A DNA stretch of 64,000 nt from assembly GCF_000340565.2 (NCBI RefSeq), contig NZ_CP007203.1:2845824-2909823 (forward strand), written 5' to 3'. Source of the stretch: Nodularia spumigena CCY9414. GTDB taxonomy: Bacteria > Cyanobacteriota > Cyanobacteriia > Cyanobacteriales > Nostocaceae. Shown piece by piece: positions 37,164 to 46,200 of this stretch; the first letter of the stretch is position 1; each line of letters starts with the position of its first letter. A program made the translations under genes and the position numbers. The notes beneath the pieces are model-generated. The model did no database searches, was not told the origin of the DNA, and saw nothing but the letters and a program-made list of their open reading frames with translations.

Positions 37164-37709
37164 CTAATCAACTCCGCGCAACTTGCGAGTATTGTCTACT
37201 AAACTCTGAGCAAAATTATCAAATCTTTCAGCTAGCTTTTCATCCAGCAACTTCCCTTCAGGACTAAAAGCACTCCAGGCTTTTCCAATAGAAATTTGCT
37301 CTGGTATCACCCAGCCATGTACTGCTCTGACAATGATCCGCAGGTCATTGAGTGCATTACTATTAGACTGACCTCCCAATATACTAATCAGTCCGGTGAC
37401 TTTATCCGAGAGTTCATCAAAACTCATCAAATCTAAAGTATTTTTTAAAACACCACTCACACCGCCATGATATTCTGGTGTTGCTAAAATTAACCCATCA
37501 GCACCACTCACGGTATCACGCAACCGTTGCACGTCTGGGTATGCTGAATAATCTTTTCCACCATGACACAATGGTAAATTCAATTGCCGCACATCTAAAA
37601 TTTCTACTTCTGCACCCAAGGCTTCTACCCGTTGTGCTGCTACTTTTAAAGCGATTTGGGTGTAGGAATCAGGTCTTAAACTACCACCAAGCCCAACAAT
37701 TTTTACCAT
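37164..37709 (-). CDS. NAD(P)H-dependent FMN reductase, flavodoxin-like fold
   Basis: The 181 residues begin VKIVGLGGSLRPDSYT, the FMN-phosphate loop of the NADPH-dependent FMN reductase family, and contain LILATPEYHGGVSGVLKNTLDL, the second FMN-contact signature. These enzymes reduce free flavin or quinone/chromate-type substrates with NAD(P)H. It is monocistronic with its own terminator and divergent from ftsH. The physiological substrate cannot be read from sequence. Confidence 0.85.
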   Translation of the reverse strand: MVKIVGLGGSLRPDSYTQIALKVAAQRVEALGAEVEILDVRQLNLPLCHGGKDYSAYPDVQRLRDTVSGADGLILATPEYHGGVSGVLKNTLDLMSFDELSDKVTGLISILGGQSNSNALNDLRIIVRAVHGWVIPEQISIGKAWSAFSPEGKLLDEKLAERFDNFAQSLVDNTRKLRGVD

Positions 37710-38036
37710 AATTCACCCATCAACTCAATATTTTGCTACACCACCAGGATATCTACAAGGCGGAATCATTACGACTATGTTTATAGTAACGATTTATATT
37801 TTTATCGTCAATTTACATTGTGAGAATGGGTGGCGATCGCTGTCAAGTAGCTGTAGTTGTATTTTTTATCACTAAAAGTCAAAAATGCCATAGCAAACCA
37901 GAGAAACTGGGGAATAGCTTTGTCTAGAAGTTAGACTAGATGAGAAAATAGTGATTTCCAGTTATGGCAATTTTTGCTAGAAGAATAGGCATAAAATCAG
38001 CCCTCAGCTGATGCTACTAGACAAAAGGTAATTATT
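37710..38036. other. 327-bp divergent spacer before ftsH
   Basis: No gene. AT-rich, with one HIP1-like GGCGATCGC at 37834. It holds promoters for the FMN reductase and ftsH. AAAGGTAATT ahead of the ftsH ATG is a plausible ribosome site. Confidence 0.5.
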
Positions 38037-39905
38037 ATGCAAAATTTCGGGAAAAAGGCATTGATAAAACAGCGTACAGCAGCTCTAGCAGCCAGTTTAC
38101 TCATGTTGCCGGGTATTTTTATGGGTACTCCCGCCTTGGCGCAAAAAGCAGAGCGCCAAACCCTAAGTTATGGTGAGTTACTCAGTAAATCTAAGCAAGG
38201 GAAAGTAAAAAAAGTAGAGCTTGATGAAACTCAACAGATAGCCAAGGTTTATCTCAAGGGACAAGAGCCAGATGCACCACCAATAGAAGTCAGGCTTTTA
38301 AAACAAAACACTGAGTTAATTAACACCCTTATACAACAAGACGTTGATTTTGGTCAGGTTTCCTCTGCTAACGCTACTGTGGCGGTGGGGTTGTTAATTA
38401 ACCTCATGTGGATTTTACCACTGGTAGCGTTAATGTTATTATTCCTGCGACGCTCTACCAATGCTTCTAACCAAGCGATGAACTTTGGTAAATCTCGCGC
38501 TCGTTTTCAAATGGAGGCCAAAACGGGTGTGAAGTTTGACGATGTAGCCGGGGTGGAAGAAGCGAAAGAAGAACTAGGAGAAGTCGTTACCTTCTTGAAG
38601 CAGCCAGAAAGATTTACGGCTGTAGGCGCGCGTATTCCCAAAGGAGTTTTATTAATTGGACCTCCAGGGACTGGTAAAACTTTACTTGCAAAAGCGATCG
38701 CCGGGGAAGCCGGTGTCCCCTTCTTTAGCATTTCCGGCTCAGAATTTGTCGAAATGTTTGTGGGTGTGGGAGCATCCCGTGTGCGCGATTTGTTTAAAAA
38801 AGCCAAAGACAGCGCCCCATGCTTAATCTTTATCGATGAAATCGATGCAGTGGGACGACAACGTGGGACTGGTATCGGTGGCGGTAACGACGAGAGAGAA
38901 CAAACTCTCAACCAACTGCTCACCGAAATGGATGGTTTTGAAGGTAATACAGGGATTATTATTATTGCAGCCACTAACCGCCCAGATGTCTTAGATTCCG
39001 CATTGCTCAGACCAGGACGCTTTGACAGACAAGTGATGGTCGATGCTCCAGACCTCAAAGGACGAGCCGAAATTCTGTCAGTCCACGCACGCAATAAGAA
39101 ACTTGACTCTAGTGTATCTTTAGAGGCGATCGCACGGCGAACCCCAGGTTTTACAGGTGCAGACTTAGCCAACCTACTCAACGAAGCCGCAATTCTCACA
39201 GCCAGAAGACGCAAAGAAGCAATTACCATCCTCGAAATCGATCATGCCATAGATCGAGTCGTAGCCGGTATGGAAGGCACAGCCTTAGTAGATAGCAAGA
39301 ACAAGCGCTTGATTGCCTACCATGAAGTCGGACACGCCTTAATTGGCACATTACTCAAAGACCATGACCCAGTGCAGAAAGTGACATTGATTCCACGGGG
39401 TCAAGCACTCGGTTTAACTTGGTTTACACCCAACGAAGAACAAGGTTTAATTTCCCGTTCTCAAATCAGAGCCAAAATTACCTCTACATTGGGTGGTCGC
39501 GCCGCCGAAGAAATCGTTTTCGGTCAGCCAGAAGTCACAACAGGTGCTAGTAATGATTTGCAACACGTTACCAACATGGCACGGCAAATGGTAACACGGT
39601 TCGGGATGTCTGATTTAGGACTATTGTCCTTAGAAACTCAGAATAGCGAAGTATTTTTGGGACGCGACTGGATGAATAAACCAGAATATTCCGAAAGAAT
39701 TGCCGCCAAAATTGATTCCCAAGTCCGCGAAATTATCAACAATTGCTACCTAGAAGCCAAAAAACTGTTGGAAGACAACCGTGCTGCTTTGGAGTATTTA
39801 GTCGATTTATTAGCAGACGAAGAAACCATTGAAGGAGAACGATTCCGCGAAATCGTCACAGAATATACCCAGGTGACTGATGAAACACTAGCTGTATCTC
39901 ATTAA
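38037..39905 (+). CDS. ftsH: ATP-dependent zinc metalloprotease FtsH
   Basis: FtsH is a membrane-anchored AAA+ protease that degrades damaged or unassembled membrane proteins, in cyanobacteria including photosystem II subunits. The 622 residues show a first hydrophobic segment at 17-35 that ends in an Ala-rich cleavage-like site, a second membrane helix (115-137), Walker A GPPGTGKT (208-215), [13 protein letters not shown], the second region of homology [20 protein letters not shown], and the zinc site HEVGH (429-433). It is one of several expected FtsH paralogues; the N-terminus does not look like the main thylakoid FtsH2 type, so the paralogue is left open. Confidence 0.95.
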   Translation: MQNFGKKALIKQRTAALAASLLMLPGIFMGTPALAQKAERQTLSYGELLSKSKQGKVKKVELDETQQIAKVYLKGQEPDAPPIEVRLLKQNTELINTLIQQDVDFGQVSSANATVAVGLLINLMWILPLVALMLLFLRRSTNASNQAMNFGKSRARFQMEAKTGVKFDDVAGVEEAKEELGEVVTFLKQPERFTAVGARIPKGVLLIGPPGTGKTLLAKAIAGEAGVPFFSISGSEFVEMFVGVGASRVRDLFKKAKDSAPCLIFIDEIDAVGRQRGTGIGGGNDEREQTLNQLLTEMDGFEGNTGIIIIAATNRPDVLDSALLRPGRFDRQVMVDAPDLKGRAEILSVHARNKKLDSSVSLEAIARRTPGFTGADLANLLNEAAILTARRRKEAITILEIDHAIDRVVAGMEGTALVDSKNKRLIAYHEVGHALIGTLLKDHDPVQKVTLIPRGQALGLTWFTPNEEQGLISRSQIRAKITSTLGGRAAEEIVFGQPEVTTGASNDLQHVTNMARQMVTRFGMSDLGLLSLETQNSEVFLGRDWMNKPEYSERIAAKIDSQVREIINNCYLEAKKLLEDNRAALEYLVDLLADEETIEGERFREIVTEYTQVTDETLAVSH

Positions 39906-40309
39906 CCAAACAAACTCAGCTCGCCCACGCGGGCTGAAATTTATTCGTTTGTGGTGTATGTGAGATCAATTTTGATCAAACATCAACAAAATTGAATTAA
40001 CTTTTGCCATAACCTCTAAATTAAAAACATCATCCTTCGCGAGTATATAAATCAGAGTTTCAGACTCACCTCTCAAGAAAGAGGAAAGCAAAATATAATT
40101 AATAGTAAAATAGTCCACAATTATATATTAATTGTTGTGTAATTCCTGTAAAACTCACCCAGATGTAGTTAGGTTTAGTCTGGTCTTCCCTGCTGCATAC
40201 GAGGCATAAGATATGCAGTGCAATGACTGTGGAAAACATAACTCAACATCAGAACCTGATATTATCGTTCCTGCACAGATGAGATAAAAACAACCAAACA
40301 GGTGTAATT
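39906..40309. other. 404-bp spacer between ftsH and the BON protein gene
   Basis: No gene. A short GCCC-ACGC-GGGC hairpin (about 39925-39940) after ftsH is a weak terminator candidate. The rest is AT-rich and probably holds the promoter of the BON gene. AACAGGTGTAATT precedes its ATG. Confidence 0.45.
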
Positions 40310-41008
40310 ATGACTGTAGCGACAGACGAACAACTGCAAGCTAAAGTTGTAGATAAACTTCACTGGGATGACCGGGTGAATGCAGCAAATGTTGGTGTAA
40401 CTGTTGATGATGCCAAAGTTACCTTGAGGGGAACAGTACCTAGCTATCGAGCCAAAACTATAGCAGAACAAGATACTAAAGAAATAGAGGGTATTATTGA
40501 GGTAATTAATCACTTACAAGTCCAGTATCCTGACTCAATTCCTGTTCCCATAGATGATGAAATCGCCTCAAATGTAGCAAATGCTCTCACTTGGGATACA
40601 GATATTGATGCTAACAAAATTGATGTGAGCGTCATGGGCGGCTTGCTGACCTTAAGAGGTACAGTAGACGCTTATTGGAAGAAATTTCAGGTAGAAGATA
40701 TAGGTTATGGGCTTACCGGGGTAATTGATATTATCAATGAACTAGCAGTTGTGCCTACGAAGAAACCTGAAGATGAGGAAATTGCCAGAAGCATTGAGAA
40801 CGCCTTAGAGCATAATACCTTTGTAGAAGCTGAAGATGTCAATGTTGTAGTCGAAAATGGCAGAGTCACCCTCACAGGATTTGTTCCTAATTGGGCAGCA
40901 TGGAGAGCCGCACATAACGCCGCCACCTACACTAAAGGAGTGATTAAGGTAGTTGATGGATTAGCTATTCGTTACCTAGAGGAACAAGAATTTTTAACTG
41001 AAGAATAA
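40310..41008 (+). CDS. Protein with three BON domains
   Basis: The 232 residues are three tandem BON repeats (about 3-72, 82-148, 155-225), each with the VTLRGTV / LTLRGTV / VTLTGFV strand followed by an amphipathic helix and a GV(I)xVxN/D ending. BON domains bind phospholipid or protect membranes and are found in stress proteins such as OsmY. There is no signal peptide or membrane helix, so a cytosolic or peripheral location is expected. A bidirectional terminator separates it from the convergent merR-type gene. Confidence 0.85.
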   Translation: MTVATDEQLQAKVVDKLHWDDRVNAANVGVTVDDAKVTLRGTVPSYRAKTIAEQDTKEIEGIIEVINHLQVQYPDSIPVPIDDEIASNVANALTWDTDIDANKIDVSVMGGLLTLRGTVDAYWKKFQVEDIGYGLTGVIDIINELAVVPTKKPEDEEIARSIENALEHNTFVEAEDVNVVVENGRVTLTGFVPNWAAWRAAHNAATYTKGVIKVVDGLAIRYLEEQEFLTEE

Positions 41009-41010
41009 CG

Positions 41011-41058
41011 TGCTGAGTGCTGTCAAGCCCTGGGGGTATAGCGGCACTCAGCATTTTT
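41011..41058. terminator. Bidirectional terminator
   Basis: TGCTGAGTGC (41011-41020) pairs with GCACTCAGCA (41044-41053), followed by TTTTT on the plus strand. It sits between the convergent BON and MerR-type genes. The 23-nt loop is large. Confidence 0.65.
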
Positions 41059-41482
41059 ACTGGATAATTGGGCAGATTGTATCCTCTTGCTGACCAGGTT
41101 TATCGTTCCATCCCGCCAGTAATTCCCCAATTTCCGAGCGCAAAGTCAGTAACTGAGCAATTTGGCTATCAATCTGTGCAAGTTTGTCTTCTAACTTGTC
41201 TTTAATATCGCCACAGGGGGGTTTTCCTTGGTCATAGACTTGAAGAATATCTCGAATCTCCTCCAGACTCAGCCCTAAACTTTGCGCCCTTTTAATGAAA
41301 GCTAACCGAGTCAGCACATCCATTGAGAATTGGCGAAAACCTCCCTCTGTGCGTCCTGATGATTCTACTAAACCTAAACTTTCGTAATAGCGAATTGTCC
41401 TGATCGGAATTCCACTGAGATTTGTGACTTGACCAATTAAAAACAGTTTTTTATCCTGAGTTAACACGGCAGACTTCCCCAA
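41057..41482 (-). CDS. MerR family metal-type transcriptional regulator
   Basis: The 141 residues begin with a winged helix (FLIGQVTNLSGIPIRTIRYYESLGLV, then GGFRQFS) and a dimer coiled coil (about 85-120). Two cysteines sit where heavy-metal MerR proteins bind ligand: KPPCGDI between the DNA-binding and coiled-coil parts and TICPIIQ near the C-terminus. This suggests metal or thiol sensing. No classic MerR spacer operator was located in the 332 bp upstream, and the target is unknown. Confidence 0.82.
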   Translation of the reverse strand: MGKSAVLTQDKKLFLIGQVTNLSGIPIRTIRYYESLGLVESSGRTEGGFRQFSMDVLTRLAFIKRAQSLGLSLEEIRDILQVYDQGKPPCGDIKDKLEDKLAQIDSQIAQLLTLRSEIGELLAGWNDKPGQQEDTICPIIQ

Positions 41483-41814
41483 CTCTTGTAGTTATTATGA
41501 CATATTTCCTCAATAGCTAACATATCTTAGAGGTTAGCAAAATACTAGTATCAGTAGTGGAAATTTTGATCTAATTAGAGATTATACTAAGTTTTTATTT
41601 TGCAAATCTCTCTCCTGAGTTAATAAGAGTAGAAATCCAAAATTATTTAATTGACAAAAAAATTACATTTTCATCTGTTCTCTTCATGGTTAAATCTAGG
41701 GATTTTGATTAATTAGTTCTGCAACCATGTTTCCCAGTAATAAAAGTAACCGTTTCTTGGTGATGATCATGCTAATTCTAGATTAACCGCTTCACTTCAA
41801 GTGAAACTCTGAAA
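41483..41814. other. 332-bp divergent spacer (merR-type / Rieske oxygenase)
   Basis: AT-rich, with no gene seen. It should hold both promoters. The two divergent genes could be co-regulated by the MerR protein, but no dyad was convincing. Confidence 0.45.
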
Positions 41815-42900
41815 ATGAATGTTAATTTGCAGAACGTTAACTCAATCCATAAACCGAGAATTTTCAATAATCCTGAACGTTTTGTTGAGGGATGGTACTG
41901 GGTTATCCCATCAAAACATCTAGGGGTTGGGAAGGTAAAGGCTGTCACAATTTTGGGGAAAGAATTAGCGATTTACCGTGGTAAAGATAAAAGAGTCGTT
42001 ATTGTTGATGCCTACTGTCCGCATATGGGCGCTCACCTGGCTGAAGGTAAAGTAGAAGGTAACGAACTGCGTTGTTTTTTCCATCATTGGAAGTTTGATG
42101 CTCAAGGATTCTGTGTTGATATCCCATGTTTAGATGAGCCTATTACTGTCAAGTTAAAAACTTGGCCTACGGCTGAAAAGTATGGGATGATTTGGGTTTG
42201 GACTGGAGAGATACCCAAGCAACCCCTACCCTTTGTGCTGGAGTTAGAAAACAAAGAATGTGATGTTGCCTTTGGTGATTATTTCTTGATGAACTGTCAC
42301 CCTAATGCGGTGATGATTAATCCTATCGACTCTCAACACTTTAATACAGTTCACAAACTACCATCAGCAATTCATTTTGATAAACAGGAAATCAATCAGA
42401 ATGCTATTGTCTTCAGTAATACTACACCTATTAGTAGAAATTCATTTTTATTGCGGCTGATGCGTCCCTTCGGTAAAAATATTGTGAGCAATATTTGCTA
42501 TTGGTACGGTAGCACTAACATCGTGACAATTGGGACTGATTTCCTCCATGTTCACATTATGTTTGCCGTGCGCCTCCTGGAAGGGGGACAATCTGAAGGT
42601 CAGGTAATACTGATTAGTAAGAAACGTCAGGGAATTTTTGGTTGGTTATATAATCGAGTGCTGCTGTGGCTGACTAAAATTGTGGGTAAATATTTGATTC
42701 AGGATGACATTAAGATTGTGCAGACCATTAAGTTTGATTTGAAAACCCCAATTAAGGCAGACCAGTCAATTATGCAGTTTGTCAATCATCTGGAACGACA
42801 AAAACCCCTAATGTTGAAGAGTTGGCAGTTAGCGCGATCGCAAAATGTGGAGATGAAAGAACCCCGCGAAAAATGGCAGGATACAAAGTCTAATGATTGA
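41815..42900 (+). CDS. Rieske 2Fe-2S non-haem iron oxygenase
   Basis: The 361 residues have a Rieske cluster site CPHMGAHLAEG...CFFHHW (Cys 68, His 70, Cys 87, His 90) and a downstream mononuclear iron motif DSQHFNTVH (His 175, His 180). This is the layout of ring-hydroxylating oxygenase alpha subunits and of Rieske monooxygenases acting on sterols, carotenoids or chlorophyll-like substrates. A hydrophobic stretch near 275-295 could anchor it to a membrane. No reductase gene is adjacent, so ferredoxin probably supplies electrons. Substrate unknown. Confidence 0.82.
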   Translation: MNVNLQNVNSIHKPRIFNNPERFVEGWYWVIPSKHLGVGKVKAVTILGKELAIYRGKDKRVVIVDAYCPHMGAHLAEGKVEGNELRCFFHHWKFDAQGFCVDIPCLDEPITVKLKTWPTAEKYGMIWVWTGEIPKQPLPFVLELENKECDVAFGDYFLMNCHPNAVMINPIDSQHFNTVHKLPSAIHFDKQEINQNAIVFSNTTPISRNSFLLRLMRPFGKNIVSNICYWYGSTNIVTIGTDFLHVHIMFAVRLLEGGQSEGQVILISKKRQGIFGWLYNRVLLWLTKIVGKYLIQDDIKIVQTIKFDLKTPIKADQSIMQFVNHLERQKPLMLKSWQLARSQNVEMKEPREKWQDTKSND

Positions 42901-42929
42901 TAGACATTTGCTCAGAAAAGATAAATAAA

Positions 42930-43073
42930 CAGGACTTACGCAAAATTATGGAAAAACGAACCACGTTCGCGTAGCGTCTCCCTTTGGGAGAAGGACACGT
43001 TGGCGCTAGCCTCTCCCCTTGGGAGAAGGACACGAAGTTAAGAAGGTTTCAGAGAGTTCTTGCGTAAGTCCTA
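42930..43073. mobile_element. MITE-like element 1 (TIR AGGACTTACGCAA), 144 bp, TSD ATAAA
   Basis: The ends AGGACTTACGCAA (42931-42943) and TTGCGTAAGTCCT (43060-43072) are exact inverted repeats. ATAAA flanks both sides (42925-42929 and 43074-43078). The interior carries GTAGCGTCTCCC and GGCGCTAGCCTCTCCCC modules and the GGTTTCAGAGAGTTC subterminal segment. No coding capacity. Confidence 0.85.
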
Positions 43074-43102
43074 ATAAAAATGAAGTGGCAAAGCCACTTC
43101 AT
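43074..43102 (-). terminator. Terminator of the TamB-like gene
   Basis: ATGAAGTGGC (43080-43089) and GCCACTTCAT (43093-43102) are perfect 10-bp arms around AAA. On the minus strand the hairpin is followed by TTTTTATT. It lies about 130 bp after the tamB stop. Confidence 0.7.
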
Positions 43103-43233
43103 AATTCCCAGGTAGAACCTAAAAATGAGTATAACGACTATCCAAATTATAAATAGTATAAATTAACACTAATTCATAGGAATTTTCTGTTCTCTTTGCC
43201 TTCTGGGTGAGGAAATCTTGATTTGGCATCTTT

Positions 43234-46200
43234 TTAAAACCGCCGTTGAAACTCCACTACAGCCCGACTGTCATCTTCTAAATTTGTGGAAGCACGCAAA
43301 CGAATTTCGTCGTTGATGCGGTAATTTACACCCCACTGAAATGGATCATTTGCTGTCAAAATTTTGATACTGGAAATAGAAACTTTGGGAGAAACGTCAA
43401 TTCCCGCTTCAGCAGCCAATTCTAAGGTGGAATTGCTCCTTCCCGCTTCCGGATTATCAGAAACAATTGTGGGAAATATACGTAGTTCACTTAAGCCAAA
43501 ACTACTACCAATCTGATTAAAGGCTGACTGAAAGTTGCTGAATACAGCTGAACTGGCAATGTTAATCAGTCCCAAAGTGGTATTTCCACCTCCCTCACCA
43601 CCGGCAAATCCACCCCCCAACAAAGCGACAATTTCTGTTTCCGAGCGAGATGGACTGCTTGTGAGTTCCAGTTTTTCATTGATTTGACTGGCAAAACCTT
43701 GGAGATTGGCTTCAACCTGCACACTTTCTAAAGCCGCTAAACCGGCAGTATTTGCTCGTGTGAAATCACTACTCTGAATTACGTCTAGTACCTTAGCGAC
43801 TAAGCGCACATCTAATTCGGGGTCGCGGGGTTGGTTGGCTTTAAAGGTGGCTGTATGTTTGTAACCACGCGCTAGGTTAAACTGTGTCGTAAACAAATTC
43901 ACTCCACCTTGCTCTAGCCTGATAGTACCATCGGGTATTGGTTGAGCAAAGGAACCGTTAACTGTGAGATTACCTGTAGCTCGAAAGCTCAAAATAGGTG
44001 GATTATTGACTTCTACATTTTTACCCAGTTCTATATTTAAATTATTAAACATAGTTAAGGCATCCTCGCCATCAGGTTGAATCTGCTTATTGGCTGTTGT
44101 TTGCGTAACGTTTCGGAAAGAGGATGATAAGCCATTACTATTGGCAGGTGGCTCTGGGTTTCGAGCATCTGCAAGTAAAACCTGACCATCGAATAAATTC
44201 ACTTGACCGCCAATTTCTGGATTCAGGGCAGAACCTGTAATCTGTAAATTGCCACTAGCGCCTCCTTGGTACAAGCCTTTAAGATTCAAAGTTAGCTGAT
44301 CAACAGCAACCGTGAGGGGATTCTCAATTCCTTGTCCGTTGTTAAAGATGGGAATTTCTCCAGATGCTACTACATTACCTCGGCTAAACCGACCCTCCAG
44401 GTTTTCTACTAAAATCTGGTCAAAATCAAACAGAACTTTCCCTGTGACATCTTTGATTTTTTCTGGTAGAGCCTGGGCTGTAAAGGTAGCATTATTAACG
44501 GTGGCTATGCCCTTGACTATCGGCTTTTCTCTGGTTCCGCGCACTTCAATGTCTACTTCTCCTTCTCCCTTCTCAAAGGCTACCTGATTAGTCAAGAGAT
44601 TTAATATTGCTAATCCCTCATTTTCTACCTGGATATCCAAGCTAATTTGCTCGTTTTCTGGTGCTACAGAAGCAAAAGGTAACTGATAAGGGATACTGCC
44701 ATTAATATTCACTGGTTGCGTTTCCACAACCGAGACAGTGCTGCCAAAGTTTAAGCGCCCATCAGCATAACTGAAACTGGCTGTGGCTGACTCAACTGGC
44801 TGCTGATTCAATCTTCCTTCTGTAATTTTAAAATCCCCTTTGCTTTGGGGGTTGGCAGTAGTACCTGCTAAAACGGCTTTACCACTGAGATTTCCGGAGA
44901 TAGCAACTGGGAGGTTAACAAAATTATTTAGTAACTCTATAGGAAAATTACTAACTTGCAACTGACCAGATTGATCATCACCGCCAATGTTACCTGTGAA
45001 GCCGAGACTGCCATTTTCTAAAGCAATCCGTAATGGTCGTAATTGCAAAATTCCATCTTCAAACCTGCCTTGGGCAACTATATTTTTCAAACTATAGAAA
45101 CGATTGGGTTCTTTTTCTTGACCCCAGGTAAAATTTTCACCGTTCAAATTAAATTGAACTGATAAGCCCTTAGCTGTGGCAGTATCTACAGCAATTTCCC
45201 CGTTAAAAGTCCCTTGTAAGTCTGCTAAATCTGGGATGGGATTAGAATCGCGCCGTTGTTGTTCTTGTGCCGCTTGCAGTGCATCAATTTCATAAAAGCG
45301 TTTGAGTTGGGTTAATAAAGGCTGTTGAGGTAATCCACGAGATTTAGTTGCTAGATCCGTGGCTGTGCCGTAGGTTGGCTCTTCTGTACCGCGTTGAAAA
45401 TCTGGTAATTCAAATATTTGCGCTACTTTCAGCACATCTTGGATATTACCCTGATTGACATTTAATTTCCCCTGTAGTTGCTGCCCTTGGGGAGTTTGAC
45501 CAAAATTGCCAGCAAAGGTATAACGACTATCGCCTTTGACAAATTCGCTGTTGGTGAGTGTGGCTTTACCATCACTGTAGCGGAATTCAGCCGCCAAGCG
45601 ATCGCCTGTAATCCGGCCAATTTCTGGAGAGGCGATCGCTAAATTCCCCCTTGCTGCCAATGTCTGCGGATTAATTAGCACATCCCCACTTAACAGCCCA
45701 GCCACCGCACCAGCACCTAGACGCAAATTCGGCGGTGGTGTCAAATTGAGAATTTTTAAAGGAAACTTGGCGACTTTGATCGCCAAATCATCCCCTTGTG
45801 CTTCACCTGTCGCTAATGCTTCTTGGCGCTTGACTATAAAAGATTGGGGGCGATTTTGGGCATCTAGTTTCAACGCAATGCGATCATCCCTATTCCCTGT
45901 CAAATCTAAATTCAAACCTTGTCCCTGTACAGACTGGATATTTCCAGTTAACAAAGGCTCAAAAGCAATATCTTGGACAACCAAATCCCGTAACCCGATT
46001 TTCCCAGTGACATTGGGCAAAGGCAGATTACCAGTGATTTGTCCGTCAAAATCCACATTTCCCGCCACAGCCAACTGATTCGGCAAATTGATGGGTAACT
46101 GTTCTAAGTTGTAATTCTGGGCTTGGACGTTGAGATTTAACTGAGTAATTTCCGGGATACCTGCGTTATTAGCAGCATTAGTTAATATATCACCACTGAC

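Larger units (their letters stand above)
42901..43233. other. 333-bp spacer between convergent Rieske and TamB genes
   Basis: Mostly occupied by a MITE-like element (42930-43073) and a terminator (43074-43102). The remaining ~130 bp are AT-rich without a visible gene. Confidence 0.7.

Noticed and set aside
38507-39229. 240-codon minus-strand frame opposite ftsH
   Set aside because: A serine- and threonine-rich shadow of the conserved ftsH frame.
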